This document shows, one piece after another, positions 46,063-55,641 of a stretch of 64,000 nt of DNA. Below the pieces are notes generated by a model that made no database searches, was not told the origin of the DNA, and saw only the letters and a list, made by a program, of their open reading frames with translations. This DNA comes from Candidatus Thiodiazotropha endoloripes (GTDB lineage Bacteria; Pseudomonadota; Gammaproteobacteria; Chromatiales; Chromatiaceae): positions 372,001 to 436,000 of the forward strand of contig NZ_LVJW01000006.1 in NCBI RefSeq assembly GCF_001708965.1. The letters run 5' to 3'. Positions within the stretch are counted from its first letter, which is position 1, and each line of letters starts with the position of its first letter. The position numbers were made by a program, and so were the translations under genes.

Positions 46063-47439
46063 TCAGTCGCCGTTATCCTTATCCGCCACAAAACCGGGTG
46101 GAGGCTGCAACTCGTACTGCTGGATCATCCGCCGCAGTCTTGGTCTGGAAATCTCCAGGATTTCACAGGCCCTCCCCTTATGCCAATCGACCATCTCCAA
46201 TACCTGTTTGACATGGGCTTTCTCCATCGCCTGCAGGCTTACCGGTCTGCTGACCACCGGCTGGCTCTCCACTTCCTCCAGACTCACACCGGTAATCTCC
46301 ATCGGTAACAGGTCGCAGGAGAGGGTATCCGTGGGACAGAGCGCCACCGCTTTCATCAGGGCATTTTCCAACTCTCTGACGTTTCCCGGCCAATGGTAAT
46401 CCTGAAGACAGCGCAAGGCATCGGATGTGATACGCACCACTTTACGGTTCAACTCACCATTGATCCGGGCGAGCAGTGCCTGCACCAGCCCCATGATATC
46501 CTCTTTGCGCTCCCGCAACGGGGGAAGATGGATATTCACCACCTGCAACCGATAGAAAAGATCCTCTCGAAATGCCCCGTGAGAGACCTGTTGGGCCAGA
46601 TTGACATTGGTCGCAGCAATGATTCGTGCATTGGTGATCTTGCTCTCCTTGGCGCCCAGCGGGGTAAACTCTTTATGTTGAATCACCCGCAGCAGCTTGG
46701 CCTGCATCACCGGGGAGAGCTCGCCCACCTCATCGAGAAATATGGTGCCATTCTCAGCCAGCTTGAATTTACCAGCCTGCTTTGCCACAGCACCGGTAAA
46801 GGCGCCTTTCTCATGGCCGAACATATCGGATTCGAGTAGCGTCTCGACAATCGCCGCACAGTTCACAACCACGAAAGGTCCATCGGGATTTTCACCGCTT
46901 CGATGTATCGCCCTGGCCACCAGCTCCTTACCGGTACCCGACTCCCCGGTGATCAATACCGTGGCCGGGCTTTTTGCCACCAGACCGATGGTTTTGAAGA
47001 TCTCCTTCATCGCCCGGGAGTTGCCGACCATGGTGAGTGAGGAGAGACTTTGACTGTCGGTCTCGACCAACTCTCCTTCCCCATGGCTGAGGAGTTTTTC
47101 AACGGCATCATCAAACTCATCGATGTCGATCGGCTTGTGGATATAGTCATCCGCCCCCTTCTGCATCGCCTCGATGGTGCTCTCCATATCGTGAAAAGCG
47201 GTGATCATGATGATGCGGACCTCAGGCAGTGCTGATTTGAATTCAGGCAATCCCTGCAGGCCCGATTTGCCCGGCATGCGAATATCGAGCACCACCAGGC
47301 CGGGTTTGAAGCTTTCAAGCAACTGCAACCCCTCATCCACACTATGGGCCATGCTGACCTCGTGACCGAGCCCGGAGAGATGCAGTTGCAGGGTGCGGCA
47401 ACTGGCAATGTCGTCATCAACGAGAAGAATTCTTGTCAT
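46063..47439 (-). CDS. Sigma-54-dependent response regulator, NtrC family
   Basis: A 458-residue regulator with receiver, AAA+ and DNA-binding domains. The receiver has phospho-acceptor Asp in LVVLDIRMPGKS and Lys in YIHKPIDID. The AAA+ Walker A is ITGESGTGKELVARAIH, with the GAFTGA sigma-54 contact loop in EKGAFTGAVA, and Walker B NGTIFLDEVGEL. The C-terminal Fis-type helix-turn-helix is KGRACEILEISRPRLRRMI. The ATG at 47439 has AGGTGA upstream; an open extension is not conserved sequence. It follows a PAS-kinase gene by 127 bp, its probable partner. Target genes are unknown. Confidence 0.92.
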   Translation of the reverse strand: MTRILLVDDDIASCRTLQLHLSGLGHEVSMAHSVDEGLQLLESFKPGLVVLDIRMPGKSGLQGLPEFKSALPEVRIIMITAFHDMESTIEAMQKGADDYIHKPIDIDEFDDAVEKLLSHGEGELVETDSQSLSSLTMVGNSRAMKEIFKTIGLVAKSPATVLITGESGTGKELVARAIHRSGENPDGPFVVVNCAAIVETLLESDMFGHEKGAFTGAVAKQAGKFKLAENGTIFLDEVGELSPVMQAKLLRVIQHKEFTPLGAKESKITNARIIAATNVNLAQQVSHGAFREDLFYRLQVVNIHLPPLRERKEDIMGLVQALLARINGELNRKVVRITSDALRCLQDYHWPGNVRELENALMKAVALCPTDTLSCDLLPMEITGVSLEEVESQPVVSRPVSLQAMEKAHVKQVLEMVDWHKGRACEILEISRPRLRRMIQQYELQPPPGFVADKDNGD

Positions 47440-47566
47440 ATTATTCACCTGGGCCCACTCGATTGTCTGTTGAGACGTTGTCTCTATATAAAACGGTAAA
47501 CTGTAAAATGAAATCTCCACGGCACAATGGTAGTGCAGACTTTGGCGAGCCTCGGTTGATCGATAT

Positions 47567-50137
47567 TCACGATCCCGATTCTTCCTCCCTGGGGACGGTC
47601 GGCAGAGTGACAATGGCACAGGTGCCGCCTGCCTCCCGGGGTACCAGTTCAACCCGCCCCTGGTGCTGATCGATAATCTGTTTGACGATCGCCAGACCAA
47701 GGCCGGTACCTTTGGTTCTGGTTGTATAGAACGGTTCGAACAGTTTCTGATTGTCGTCACTTTCAATGCCGATGCCGTTGTCACAAACCGATATCTCGAC
47801 GGCACTGCCCGTCGGATCCATCACCTGAATCACTTTGATATTGATTTTACTGGAGCCATGTTCATTTTTCTCACTGGCCTGCAGAGCATTGACGATCAGA
47901 TTCGAGAACAGCTGCCTCAGCTTATTGGCATCTCCCGGTAATGCAGGCAATCCGGACTGGTACTCCACATCGACTGTCGACTGCACCTCTTCAATACGTT
48001 TGTGCAGGCTCAACACGGTTGCGTCCATCAGCTTTTCGATATTTACCCAATCCACATGAGCGGCTTCCGGCCGGGCATAGGTCAGCATGTCGGTGAGAAT
48101 GTTCTCCATGTAACGGATCTGATCCAGACCAATCACTGACAGCTCCTTCTCTTCGTTGGCCGCATGCTTACCCAGAATCTGCATACTCATTTTCACCGAC
48201 GAAAGAGGGTTTCTCAGATCGTGGGCAATCATGCTGGCCATCTGCCCCATCACGGTGAGTGCCTGGGTACGGACCAGCTCCTGTTGCTGCATCTCAACTT
48301 CCCGCTCAAGACGCTTGTGCTCAGTGATATCCTCTTTGACTGCAACGAAGTTGGTGATTTCACCCTCCTCATCCTTCAGTGCGGAGATGGAGGCGGACTC
48401 CCAGTAGAGCTCACCGTTCTTTCTCCGATTATGGAAGACACCCCGCCACTCTTCACCATTCAACACGGTCTGCCAGAGCTGCTTGTAGTCATCTACCGAG
48501 GTTTCACCGGATTTCAGGATATTGGTCTTTTTACCGATCACCTCATCCGCATGGTAACCGGTCACCTGGGTGAACTTCGGATTCACATACTCGATCTGGC
48601 CATGCCGGTCTGTCAGTAGCACGATGCTGGGACTCTGTTCCACCGCATGAGACAACTTACGCACCTTATCTTCCGCTTTACGACGCTCGGTCACATCCTC
48701 ACCAATCGCCGTCACCCGGACAACCTTACCGTGGGCATCCGTTGAAGGCGTATGGTGCCAGGCGATGCGTCGGTAGCCACCGAGCTTCATCACCACATCC
48801 ACTTCCACATCCCGTGATTCAACACCTTCGCTGTGGAGTTTTTCCAAGGTATCGCGAAACAGCTTTTTGTGCTCAACCCTGACAAAGCGTTCGATCCACT
48901 CGTCGTGCAGTACCTCCTCTCGGGTCCAGCCGGTCAGTTTCAAAAAGTAGTCATTGCAAAACACCAGACGATATTCACGATCAAGGGTAATCGCAGCCAG
49001 CTGCATATCCTCCAGGGTACGCCGGAAACGCCGCTCGTATTCACTTTGACGCTGTGCATTGCGATGACGCAGATTGGCGGTTGCCAACAGCCAGGAGCCG
49101 AACAGCAAAACCACCATGATCACAAAATAGAGTGGGGTATGCTGTCGGATAAAACCTAAAAAGCCTGGCGCATAACGATCCAGGGAGACCCGGGAAACAA
49201 CCTTCCAACGCAACTCATCCAACGGCGACATGGTCAATTGCTGTTGTTCATACCCCCGGATCGTTTGAGAGGCGACAGTTCTGGGGGTAACCGTTTCATA
49301 GGTAATCAGACCATCACTGGTCTCCAGTTGACCGGAAACGGATTGTCTGACCAGTTCCCAAGCGGCCGGATAGAGTTCAGTGATATGTTTTTTATGGGGC
49401 AGCATAAACCCCCATTCATGACTGTTCTGGGGACTGTTCAACCAGTATCCATCCTTATTCAACAGATGGATGTGATCGGCAATATTGGCACCGGCCCTGG
49501 CGAAGTCACTCAACAGGCGTTCACCCAGATAGTTAAGCACCAGAATACCCTGAATCTGATCTCGCTGCGCAAAGATCGGTACAGCAAACCGCATCACCGG
49601 CTTCAGCGGCTGTTCGATAACCCCCTCTTCGATATTCAGATCCAAGGGTGAGATATAGATCTCCCCGGGAGCCATCGCCACGGTCTCCACAAAATAGTAG
49701 CGTGCAGACTTGTCCTGCAACTCCTGATCGGGAACAAGCATTGGATTTCCAGCACCAAAGTTGACGCGGATTATCTCCAGACCCTGACGGTCAATATAAC
49801 GCACCTGATCGTAGAGTCGTTTCTCTTTTATGAAGGTGAAGAACAGCTCTTCGACCTGTTTTTTTCTTAACTCCCCGGAGGCTTCAAAACTCTGCTTGTC
49901 AATATAGCTGGCAAGAAAGATCAGATCTGAAATGACATTGGAGAGGTCGCGGTTGAGAACACTTCGAGCCAATCCCACATTCAGTAGTTCGTTGGTCCTG
50001 AGGGTAACCCGATCGGTTTCCGAATTGGTGTAGTAGTGGACATAGGCGCCCAGCGCAAAGATCGCCGCAAACGGCAGCAGGATGAATAAAAACTGCTTCG
50101 ACCACTCTATGCTGGAGAATGCGGATTGCGGTTTCAT
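47567..50137 (-). CDS. Membrane sensor histidine kinase with Cache and PAS domains
   Basis: An 856-residue kinase. Two helices (about 16-36 and 330-350) flank a large periplasmic Cache-like sensor domain. Cytoplasmic PAS domains follow (LVFCNDYFLKLTGWTREE; IEYVNPKFTQVTGYHADE). The H-box is IAHDLRNPLSSVKMSM, and ATPase boxes are VCDNGIGIE and GTGLGLAIVKQI. The C-terminal end contains no receiver. It is encoded just upstream of the NtrC-family regulator, forming a two-component system. The ligand, probably a small extracellular molecule, is unknown. ATG 50137 is chosen over an earlier TTG at 50167; ribosome sites are weak for both. Confidence 0.9.
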   Translation of the reverse strand: MKPQSAFSSIEWSKQFLFILLPFAAIFALGAYVHYYTNSETDRVTLRTNELLNVGLARSVLNRDLSNVISDLIFLASYIDKQSFEASGELRKKQVEELFFTFIKEKRLYDQVRYIDRQGLEIIRVNFGAGNPMLVPDQELQDKSARYYFVETVAMAPGEIYISPLDLNIEEGVIEQPLKPVMRFAVPIFAQRDQIQGILVLNYLGERLLSDFARAGANIADHIHLLNKDGYWLNSPQNSHEWGFMLPHKKHITELYPAAWELVRQSVSGQLETSDGLITYETVTPRTVASQTIRGYEQQQLTMSPLDELRWKVVSRVSLDRYAPGFLGFIRQHTPLYFVIMVVLLFGSWLLATANLRHRNAQRQSEYERRFRRTLEDMQLAAITLDREYRLVFCNDYFLKLTGWTREEVLHDEWIERFVRVEHKKLFRDTLEKLHSEGVESRDVEVDVVMKLGGYRRIAWHHTPSTDAHGKVVRVTAIGEDVTERRKAEDKVRKLSHAVEQSPSIVLLTDRHGQIEYVNPKFTQVTGYHADEVIGKKTNILKSGETSVDDYKQLWQTVLNGEEWRGVFHNRRKNGELYWESASISALKDEEGEITNFVAVKEDITEHKRLEREVEMQQQELVRTQALTVMGQMASMIAHDLRNPLSSVKMSMQILGKHAANEEKELSVIGLDQIRYMENILTDMLTYARPEAAHVDWVNIEKLMDATVLSLHKRIEEVQSTVDVEYQSGLPALPGDANKLRQLFSNLIVNALQASEKNEHGSSKINIKVIQVMDPTGSAVEISVCDNGIGIESDDNQKLFEPFYTTRTKGTGLGLAIVKQIIDQHQGRVELVPREAGGTCAIVTLPTVPREEESGS

Positions 50138-50300
50138 AGTAACCCGGCGCAAATTGTTTGTTTTCAACCGAAGTGAACCTGCCTGCTGCCCCCATCCTGT
50201 TGCATTGTCTTGAAGGCCACGCTGCTCACAAAGCGGTCTGTCTCTATAATAAGCTTCTTGCCGGTGCCTTCAACCACTCTGAGGTGTGAGCTATTTAATT

Positions 50301-50336
50301 AGGGCCTGTTAACACGAATCCAATAGGTCCTAACAA
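50301..50336. repeat. Solo element copy with its own short inverted ends
   Basis: TTAGGGCCTGTTAACACG starts the copy and AGGTCCTAA closes it. It comprises one arm of the family, but the ends TTAGGGCCT and AGGTCCTAA are themselves inverted (8 of 9), with TA at both sides. It begins four bases past the ptsP stop. This may be a single-arm derivative that transposed or was resolved by recombination. Confidence 0.7.
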
Positions 50337-50339
50337 TGA

Positions 50340-52601
50340 TTAACGGCCAGCACGCATCAGTCCACCCAGCCCCATCTCCTCCAGGGCATTCGACAGCAGA
50401 TTGACAATCTCTCCCGCCTGCTCACAACGCAGGGCTGTCTGCAGCAACTGCTTTGCACGACTGTGGGAAAACGAGCGCAGCACCCACTTTACCCGTAACA
50501 GACTGCCGCCATTCATGCTCAGACTGTTGACTCCCATACCCAGCAGCAGGACCGCTGCGGCCGGATTTCCCGCCAGCTCACCACAGACACTCACCTCTTT
50601 ACCATACTGACCGGCACCTTTGATGATCTGAATCAGGGCCCGCAACACGGCTGGATGCAGATCGTTGTAGATGTCCGCAACGTGGGCATTGTTTCGATCG
50701 ACAGCGAGCAGGTATTGGGTCAGATCGTTGGTACCCACGGAGAGGAAATCGATCCGCTGGGCCAGGGCCTCGACCTGGTAAACCGCAGCCGGCACCTCGA
50801 TCATCACCCCGACCTTGGGCATCTTCACCTGATAGCCCTCTTCCAGCAGCTCATCATGCGCCCGCTGGATCAGCAGCATGGCATCATCGACCTCCTGCAC
50901 ATGACTGATCATCGGCAACAGCAGACGCAAGTTGTTCAGATCGATGGCGGCACGCAGGATGGCACGCACCTGAGTGATGAAGATCTCAGGATGGTCGAGA
51001 GAGATTCGTATCCCCCGCCAACCCAGAAACGGATTCGACTCCTCCACCGGAAAATAGGGCAGCGGTTTGTCTCCACCGATATCCAGGGTACGGATGATCA
51101 CCGGGCGCGGATGAAACATCTTCAGCACCTTTCGATAGTTGGCAACCTGTACCGACTCTCCGGGAAAGCTGTCTCTCACCATGAATGGCAGCTCGGTACG
51201 ATAGAGACCCACACCTTCCGATTCGGCCATGCCCTGATTACTCAGCTCTGAAAGCAGGCCGGTATTGAGGTAGAGAGGTATCCGCACACCATCGGTGGTT
51301 TCGCAAGGCAGATCCTTGTCCGCCTGCAGCTCCTGATAGAGCGCCTGGTCCTCACTGGCGAGTCGTCGATACTCTGCAATGACCGAAGGCGCAGGCGAGA
51401 CATAGATCCGTCCCAGATAGCCCTCGAGAATCAGAAAATGTCCCTCCATACGACTCACCGGCAGATTACTCATTCCCATTACTGCCGGCACTTCCAGGGC
51501 TCTGGCCAGTATCGCCACATGGGAGAAGCTGGCGCCACTGGCGGATACCACACCAGCCAGGCGCTCTCTCGGCACCTCGGCAAGCTGCATGGCACTGACC
51601 TCTTCACCAACCAGAATGGTGTTCTCCGGATATTCATCCAGGGTGGCGACCTTCTGCTGCAGATGCATCAGGATACGTCGCCCCAGATCGAGCACATCGG
51701 ATGCCCGCTCCCGAAGGTAGATATCCTCCATGTTCTCGAATATCCGCGCATGCTCCTGAAAGGTCTCCCGCAAGGCGCCCGGCGCCCAGTTGCCTTGTTG
51801 GATGCGTCGCACGGTGTTGCCGATCAGGGAATCACTGCCGAGCATCATCAGCCAGGCCTCGAACAGCGCCCGATCCTCCGCAGGCAGGCTCTCTTCAAAG
51901 CGGTCTTCGATCGCCATCAGATCCTGCACCACCGCCGCCACCGCGGTTCTGAAAGCATCCTCTTCCTCATCCGGGTCCTTCGACGGACGGTCGGGCACCG
52001 CTTCCAGATCGGCGGGAGGATAGACCACAACCGCCGTACCCAGGGCGACACCCGGAGATCCGGGCTGTCCCTGTAGAAACCGCTTCGGTGGCGCCAGATC
52101 ACTCTGGGTATTCAGGTTGCCACTGGCCTGGGCATGGGTAATCGCACCGGCAAGCTGCGCCGCCAGAGTGAACAGAAAGGTAACTTCGTTATCCTCAAAG
52201 CTGCGCTGATCGATCTGACGCGCCACCAGCACACCCAGAACCTTACGGTTCTGAATGATCGGTACGCCTAAAAATCCCTTGTAAGAGGTCTCGCCGGTCT
52301 CATGGGTGAAGAGATAGCGTTTGTGATTCGGAGCGTCCGCCAGATTGACCGGTTCCGCCCTTTCACAGACCAGCCCGATCAGTCCCCGATGGTAGGGTAA
52401 CCTGACCTTGTCGACGGCTTGCGGATGCAATCCGTCCGTCGCCTTCAGCACATGATCCCGCCGCTCGAAGTCGGTGAGATAGACGGAGCAGACATCCGCC
52501 TGCACCGCCTGCTTTACCTCCTGAACAATGATCGCCAGGGCCTGTTCCAGGTCGGATGCGGCATTTACCTCTTTTACGATGCGATGAAGGGTCTCAAGCA
52601 T
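50340..52601 (-). CDS. ptsP: Phosphoenolpyruvate-protein phosphotransferase PtsP (EI-Ntr)
   Basis: A 753-residue enzyme I of the nitrogen PTS. An N-terminal GAF domain covers about residues 1-160 (start MLETLHRIVKEVNAASDLEQ). Then come the EI N-terminal domain with the phospho-His in SGASFSHVAILARALEVPA, and the PEP-binding C-terminal domain with ILVGEEVSAMQ and SVGTNDLTQYLLAVDR. It phosphorylates NPr and EIIA-Ntr and signals nitrogen/potassium status. ptsP next to rppH is the common gammaproteobacterial arrangement. GGATCCCCG-like purines before the ATG are weak. A solo repeat arm follows the stop. Confidence 0.94.
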   Translation of the reverse strand: MLETLHRIVKEVNAASDLEQALAIIVQEVKQAVQADVCSVYLTDFERRDHVLKATDGLHPQAVDKVRLPYHRGLIGLVCERAEPVNLADAPNHKRYLFTHETGETSYKGFLGVPIIQNRKVLGVLVARQIDQRSFEDNEVTFLFTLAAQLAGAITHAQASGNLNTQSDLAPPKRFLQGQPGSPGVALGTAVVVYPPADLEAVPDRPSKDPDEEEDAFRTAVAAVVQDLMAIEDRFEESLPAEDRALFEAWLMMLGSDSLIGNTVRRIQQGNWAPGALRETFQEHARIFENMEDIYLRERASDVLDLGRRILMHLQQKVATLDEYPENTILVGEEVSAMQLAEVPRERLAGVVSASGASFSHVAILARALEVPAVMGMSNLPVSRMEGHFLILEGYLGRIYVSPAPSVIAEYRRLASEDQALYQELQADKDLPCETTDGVRIPLYLNTGLLSELSNQGMAESEGVGLYRTELPFMVRDSFPGESVQVANYRKVLKMFHPRPVIIRTLDIGGDKPLPYFPVEESNPFLGWRGIRISLDHPEIFITQVRAILRAAIDLNNLRLLLPMISHVQEVDDAMLLIQRAHDELLEEGYQVKMPKVGVMIEVPAAVYQVEALAQRIDFLSVGTNDLTQYLLAVDRNNAHVADIYNDLHPAVLRALIQIIKGAGQYGKEVSVCGELAGNPAAAVLLLGMGVNSLSMNGGSLLRVKWVLRSFSHSRAKQLLQTALRCEQAGEIVNLLSNALEEMGLGGLMRAGR

Positions 52602-52785
52602 GGTCCTCGTAACAATCCCCCGGCGTAGCGTGGAAATTCCTATCTTTGGTTAGTCGCAAAGGATCTTCTATCAACGCGAATCCACACAAAGTGATGCCGC
52701 AACATGAAAGGTTTTCGCGACATTTAGCGGTGATTGACATCCATTTTCGCTGTTTTCTATCGGCCCGATGGGAAATCGTTCAGCA

Positions 52786-53310
52786 TCAACGACGATTCTG
52801 CCGGAGATAGCTTGTCAGGGAGCGCCCGGGAACTCCCTCAGGATAGAGCAGTGGCGCCAGCTCTTCCAGAGCCTTGGTGTAGACATTACGTTTGAAATAG
52901 ATCACTTCGCGAACGGGATGCCAGTACTTTACCCAGCGCCACTCCTCGAACTCCGGGGTTTCTGTGTGATCCAGGCAAAAGGCATCCTCACCACAGTTTG
53001 TCTTCAGCAGAAACCAGATCTGCTTCTGACCGATACAGAGCGGCTCGCTGTGACGGCGGATATAGCGTTCCGGCAGACGGTAGCGCAGCCAGCTGCGTGT
53101 AGAGCCGATGATCGAGACCTGGTCGGCATTCAGGCCCACCTCTTCATTCAGCTCCCGGTACATCGCCTCTTCCGGGGTTTCGTCCCGCTTTATACCGCCC
53201 TGGGGGAACTGCCAGGCATCCTGTCCGGTGCGGCGTCCCCAAAACAGGAGACGATCGTCATTACACAGGATGATGCCGACATTCGGTCTAAAGCCGTCTG
53301 AGTCAATCAA
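52786..53310 (-). CDS. rppH: RNA pyrophosphohydrolase RppH
   Basis: A 174-residue Nudix hydrolase removing pyrophosphate from mRNA 5' ends, which triggers RNase E decay. The Nudix box reads [22 protein letters not shown] shortened here: [13 protein letters not shown] then YRELNEEVG. The start is taken as TTG at 53310, giving [17 protein letters not shown], the typical RppH opening; a TTG at 53322 is four codons longer. Downstream is ptsP, 184 bp away. Confidence 0.92.
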   Translation of the reverse strand: MIDSDGFRPNVGIILCNDDRLLFWGRRTGQDAWQFPQGGIKRDETPEEAMYRELNEEVGLNADQVSIIGSTRSWLRYRLPERYIRRHSEPLCIGQKQIWFLLKTNCGEDAFCLDHTETPEFEEWRWVKYWHPVREVIYFKRNVYTKALEELAPLLYPEGVPGRSLTSYLRQNRR

Positions 53311-53626
53311 TTGATCCGCCAAAATTTGTCACATTCTTAGACTGTGATTCTTCCATAATCCATGTAGTGCAGCAAGGCAGCAAACTTAAGCCATTGCATA
53401 TCATGGAAATTCCTAAATTGTACGGTAGTCATATATTTTTCTTCGTCAGTCGCCAAGAATATTCCATTTCACCGCTCCGGGCGTGCTTCGCAGAACTTCT
53501 GGATATTGTTTAATTAAACGGTCGGCAATCTGAGCAATAATCCATTAACAACATTTACCGTTTAACCAGGTAAAATAGCCACACAGACCATAGATAACTC
53601 ATTGAGTAAACAAGCAGGACATAATC
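53311..53626. promoter_or_regulatory. Divergent region between rppH and the HAD phosphatase gene
   Basis: About 316 bp without a gene. It must carry the promoters for two divergent genes. No terminator, repeat arm or regulator consensus was recognised; the sequence is AT-rich near 53440-53580. Confidence 0.4.
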
Positions 53627-54286
53627 ATGGCATTGGCAATCTTCGACCTGGACAACACCCTGTTGGCCGGTGATTCCGACTACCTCTGGGGCCGTTTCCT
53701 GGTGGAACAGGGCATTGTGGATGGAGAGCAGTATGAGCGTGAAAACGAACGCTTCTATGAAGACTATAAAGCCGGCAGACTGGATATCCACGAGTTCATG
53801 CGCTTCTCCCTGAAACCACTACGAAAAAACCCTCCGGAGAAACTCAATCAATGGCGGGCACTGTTCATTGAAGAGAAGATTACGCCACTGATCAGCAAAC
53901 AGGCCCGACAACTGGTCGAGAAGCACCGTCAGGCCGGGGATCTACCGCTGATCATTACCGCCACCAATGCCTTTGTCACCTCCCCCATCGCCCAGCGTTT
54001 CGGGATCGACCACCTGATCGCCACGGAGCCGGAACAGATCGACGGCCACTATACCGGCGAGGTTGCCGGAACCCCCAGCTTCCGCGAAGGTAAAGTCAGC
54101 CGGCTGAACGACTGGCTGGATGAGTTTGAACAGAGCATGCAGGGTAGCTGGTTCTACAGTGACTCCCATAATGATCTGCCGCTGCTGGAGCAGGTGGAGC
54201 ATCCGGTCGCGGTTGATCCGGACCAGACCCTTGCGGAAGTGGCAAAACAGCGAAACTGGCCGATTCTGCAGCTGCACAGCCGATAA
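53627..54286 (+). CDS. HAD-IB family phosphatase
   Basis: A 219-residue cytoplasmic HAD hydrolase. Motif I is FDLDNTLLAGDSD (nucleophile and acid Asp), motif II TATNAF, motif III Lys in FREGKVSRL and motif IV YSDSHNDLPLLE. The class matches SerB-like HAD-IB enzymes, often called phosphoserine phosphatase-like, but substrate is not determined. GCAGGACATAATC precedes the ATG. It is not clearly in an operon. Confidence 0.85.
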   Translation: MALAIFDLDNTLLAGDSDYLWGRFLVEQGIVDGEQYERENERFYEDYKAGRLDIHEFMRFSLKPLRKNPPEKLNQWRALFIEEKITPLISKQARQLVEKHRQAGDLPLIITATNAFVTSPIAQRFGIDHLIATEPEQIDGHYTGEVAGTPSFREGKVSRLNDWLDEFEQSMQGSWFYSDSHNDLPLLEQVEHPVAVDPDQTLAEVAKQRNWPILQLHSR

Positions 54287-54427
54287 CCCGGCCCCGGGCC
54301 TGTTATAATTCCCGTTATAGGGTTGCAGTTTCGGGCGGCATCTCTGCTGCTCTCAACCGACACGACGGTGAGCCGGGATCCACTAGCGGCCAATTGATTG
54401 GCGCGGCCCGCCGGGAGAAGAGGAATT

Positions 54428-54661
54428 ATGTCCAGGACAGCTTTTTTTGTATTCTTCATCGCCCTGATCCTTGGCATTACCTATGTCATGCAGAGCAGCG
54501 ACAATCCACCCCAGACAAGCATCAATCAGTCACCTAAAGAGTACATCGAGCTGGTCGAGCAGAAAAAAGCGGCAAGGATCGCCACAGAAAAGGCCCTTAA
54601 GGCCGGTAAGCAACGGACCGATGATGCACTCGAGGCATCCACGGAAAAGACTCAACGCTGA
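54428..54661 (+). CDS. Small single-helix membrane protein
   Basis: A 77-residue protein with one N-terminal hydrophobic helix (AFFVFFIALILGITYVM) and a charged, lysine-rich hydrophilic tail (YIELVEQKKAARIATEKALK). The ATG at 54428 has AAGAGGA immediately upstream, a strong ribosome site, which makes this a credible gene despite size. Its last ten bases overlap the end of a convergent gene. No family recognised. Confidence 0.6.
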   Translation: MSRTAFFVFFIALILGITYVMQSSDNPPQTSINQSPKEYIELVEQKKAARIATEKALKAGKQRTDDALEASTEKTQR

Positions 54662-55053
54662 CAGAGTGGCCGTTCATCCCCCTGCTCGACCGCCAGGGCT
54701 ATGGCACGGACAAACTCACCCAGCTCCTCCACCGAAACCACCTGCAGCAGGCGATTGATGAGTTGTGGATCCACCTCCGCCTGCACAACCCGACCATCCA
54801 TCAGACTCACATTGATCCCCGCCATATCCACATGTGAGCTTCCCTGCTGGTCGGCAATCAGTTGCTCATTCATCTCAAGCAGAATTTCGTAGCGGGTTTC
54901 AATTTTTTCATCCATCTCATCGTCCAACTCCTCCGGAACATAGACCAGCCACTCCCCATCATCCCGCGCCGTTTCAATCGCCAATCCCAGTTGTTTCAGG
55001 TAATCGACAAAGTCCTGCCACGGACGTTGGTCGAAAAAAACATATTCCAGCAT
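54652..55053 (-). CDS. Conserved hypothetical protein
   Basis: A 133-residue acidic protein. It starts MLEYVFFDQRPWQDFVDYL and ends EQGDERPLCQR; the middle is rich in Glu and Asp (PEELDDEMDEKIE). It resembles proteins of about this size seen in Pseudomonas-type genomes without assigned function. The stop overlaps the convergent small membrane protein gene by ten bases. Confidence 0.7.
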   Translation of the reverse strand: MLEYVFFDQRPWQDFVDYLKQLGLAIETARDDGEWLVYVPEELDDEMDEKIETRYEILLEMNEQLIADQQGSSHVDMAGINVSLMDGRVVQAEVDPQLINRLLQVVSVEELGEFVRAIALAVEQGDERPLCQR

Positions 55054-55144
55054 GGTTTCTCCAACAGATTAGTTTTGGTGGACTCATAGAATGAGCCTCT
55101 TCGAATGGTACTCTCATCAACTCCAACGACCTGGAGCACAAACG

Positions 55145-55570
55145 ATGAAACAGAGCCAAATGCTTGCTGCCCTATTCCGCTTTCCCGTCAGACATCTGGC
55201 CAGAAAGATTCACAGCAGAACAACAACCATCCCTAGCCGGAAAAAAGTTATCCTGCAGGAGTCCCCGCTGGCTGGCTTTCAATACCATCGCGGACCGGCC
55301 ATCTGGCCTTTTCTACAGTTGGGAGAGACTCTCCATCTGAAGCGGGAACCGAGTAATCCCCACGACCGGTACGCCATCGCAGTCTGGTTTAAAAACGAGC
55401 ATCTGGGCTATATCCCGAAACGGGAAAACCGAACCCTGGCGCGTCTGCTCGATCAAGGGGAGCGCCTGGAAGCCACCATCATACGCCTACTGGATGATGA
55501 CAATCCCTGGCGCAGGATCCGCTTTCAGGTCACCTGGATAGGCGAACGCACCTCTGAGTGGGTATCATAG
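55145..55570 (+). CDS. HIRAN domain protein
   Basis: A 141-residue protein whose C-terminal 90 residues form a HIRAN domain (FQYHRGPAIWPFLQLG, REPSNPHDRYAIAVWFKNEH, LGYIPKRENRTLARLLD). HIRAN domains bind 3' DNA ends or damaged DNA in helicase and nuclease partners; here the domain stands alone behind a basic N-terminus. The ATG at 55145 has GGAG eight bases upstream; an ATG at 55091 would add 18 residues. The stop codon abuts a degenerate copy of the dispersed repeat. Confidence 0.75.
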   Translation: MKQSQMLAALFRFPVRHLARKIHSRTTTIPSRKKVILQESPLAGFQYHRGPAIWPFLQLGETLHLKREPSNPHDRYAIAVWFKNEHLGYIPKRENRTLARLLDQGERLEATIIRLLDDDNPWRRIRFQVTWIGERTSEWVS

Positions 55571-55590
55571 GCCCTGTTGACACCGATCCT
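55567..55590. repeat. Degenerate solo arm of the dispersed element
   Basis: ATAGGCCCTGTTGACACCGATCC matches the arm with a few changes, and overlaps the stop codon of the HIRAN gene. The TA next to it corresponds to the border of the full copies. No opposite arm is clear. Confidence 0.55.
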
Positions 55591-55641
55591 GAGATCCCGG
55601 CGACGCTCTGCCAATCATACCGATGCTGCGCGACAGGGATA

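Noticed and set aside
52671-52690. ATCAACGCGAATCCA, similar to the repeat core
   Set aside because: The GGGCCTG border and flanking TA are absent, and only about 10 of 14 bases match.
54294-54320. GGGCCTGTTATAATTCCCG, resembling the start of the dispersed repeat
   Set aside because: Only the first ten bases agree; the conserved AACACNAATCCA part is missing, so chance is likely.
54376-54395. GGATCCACTAGCGGCC, looks like a cloning-vector polylinker
   Set aside because: The similarity is short, there is no other vector sequence around it, and the flanking bases form a plausible leader of the small membrane protein gene.
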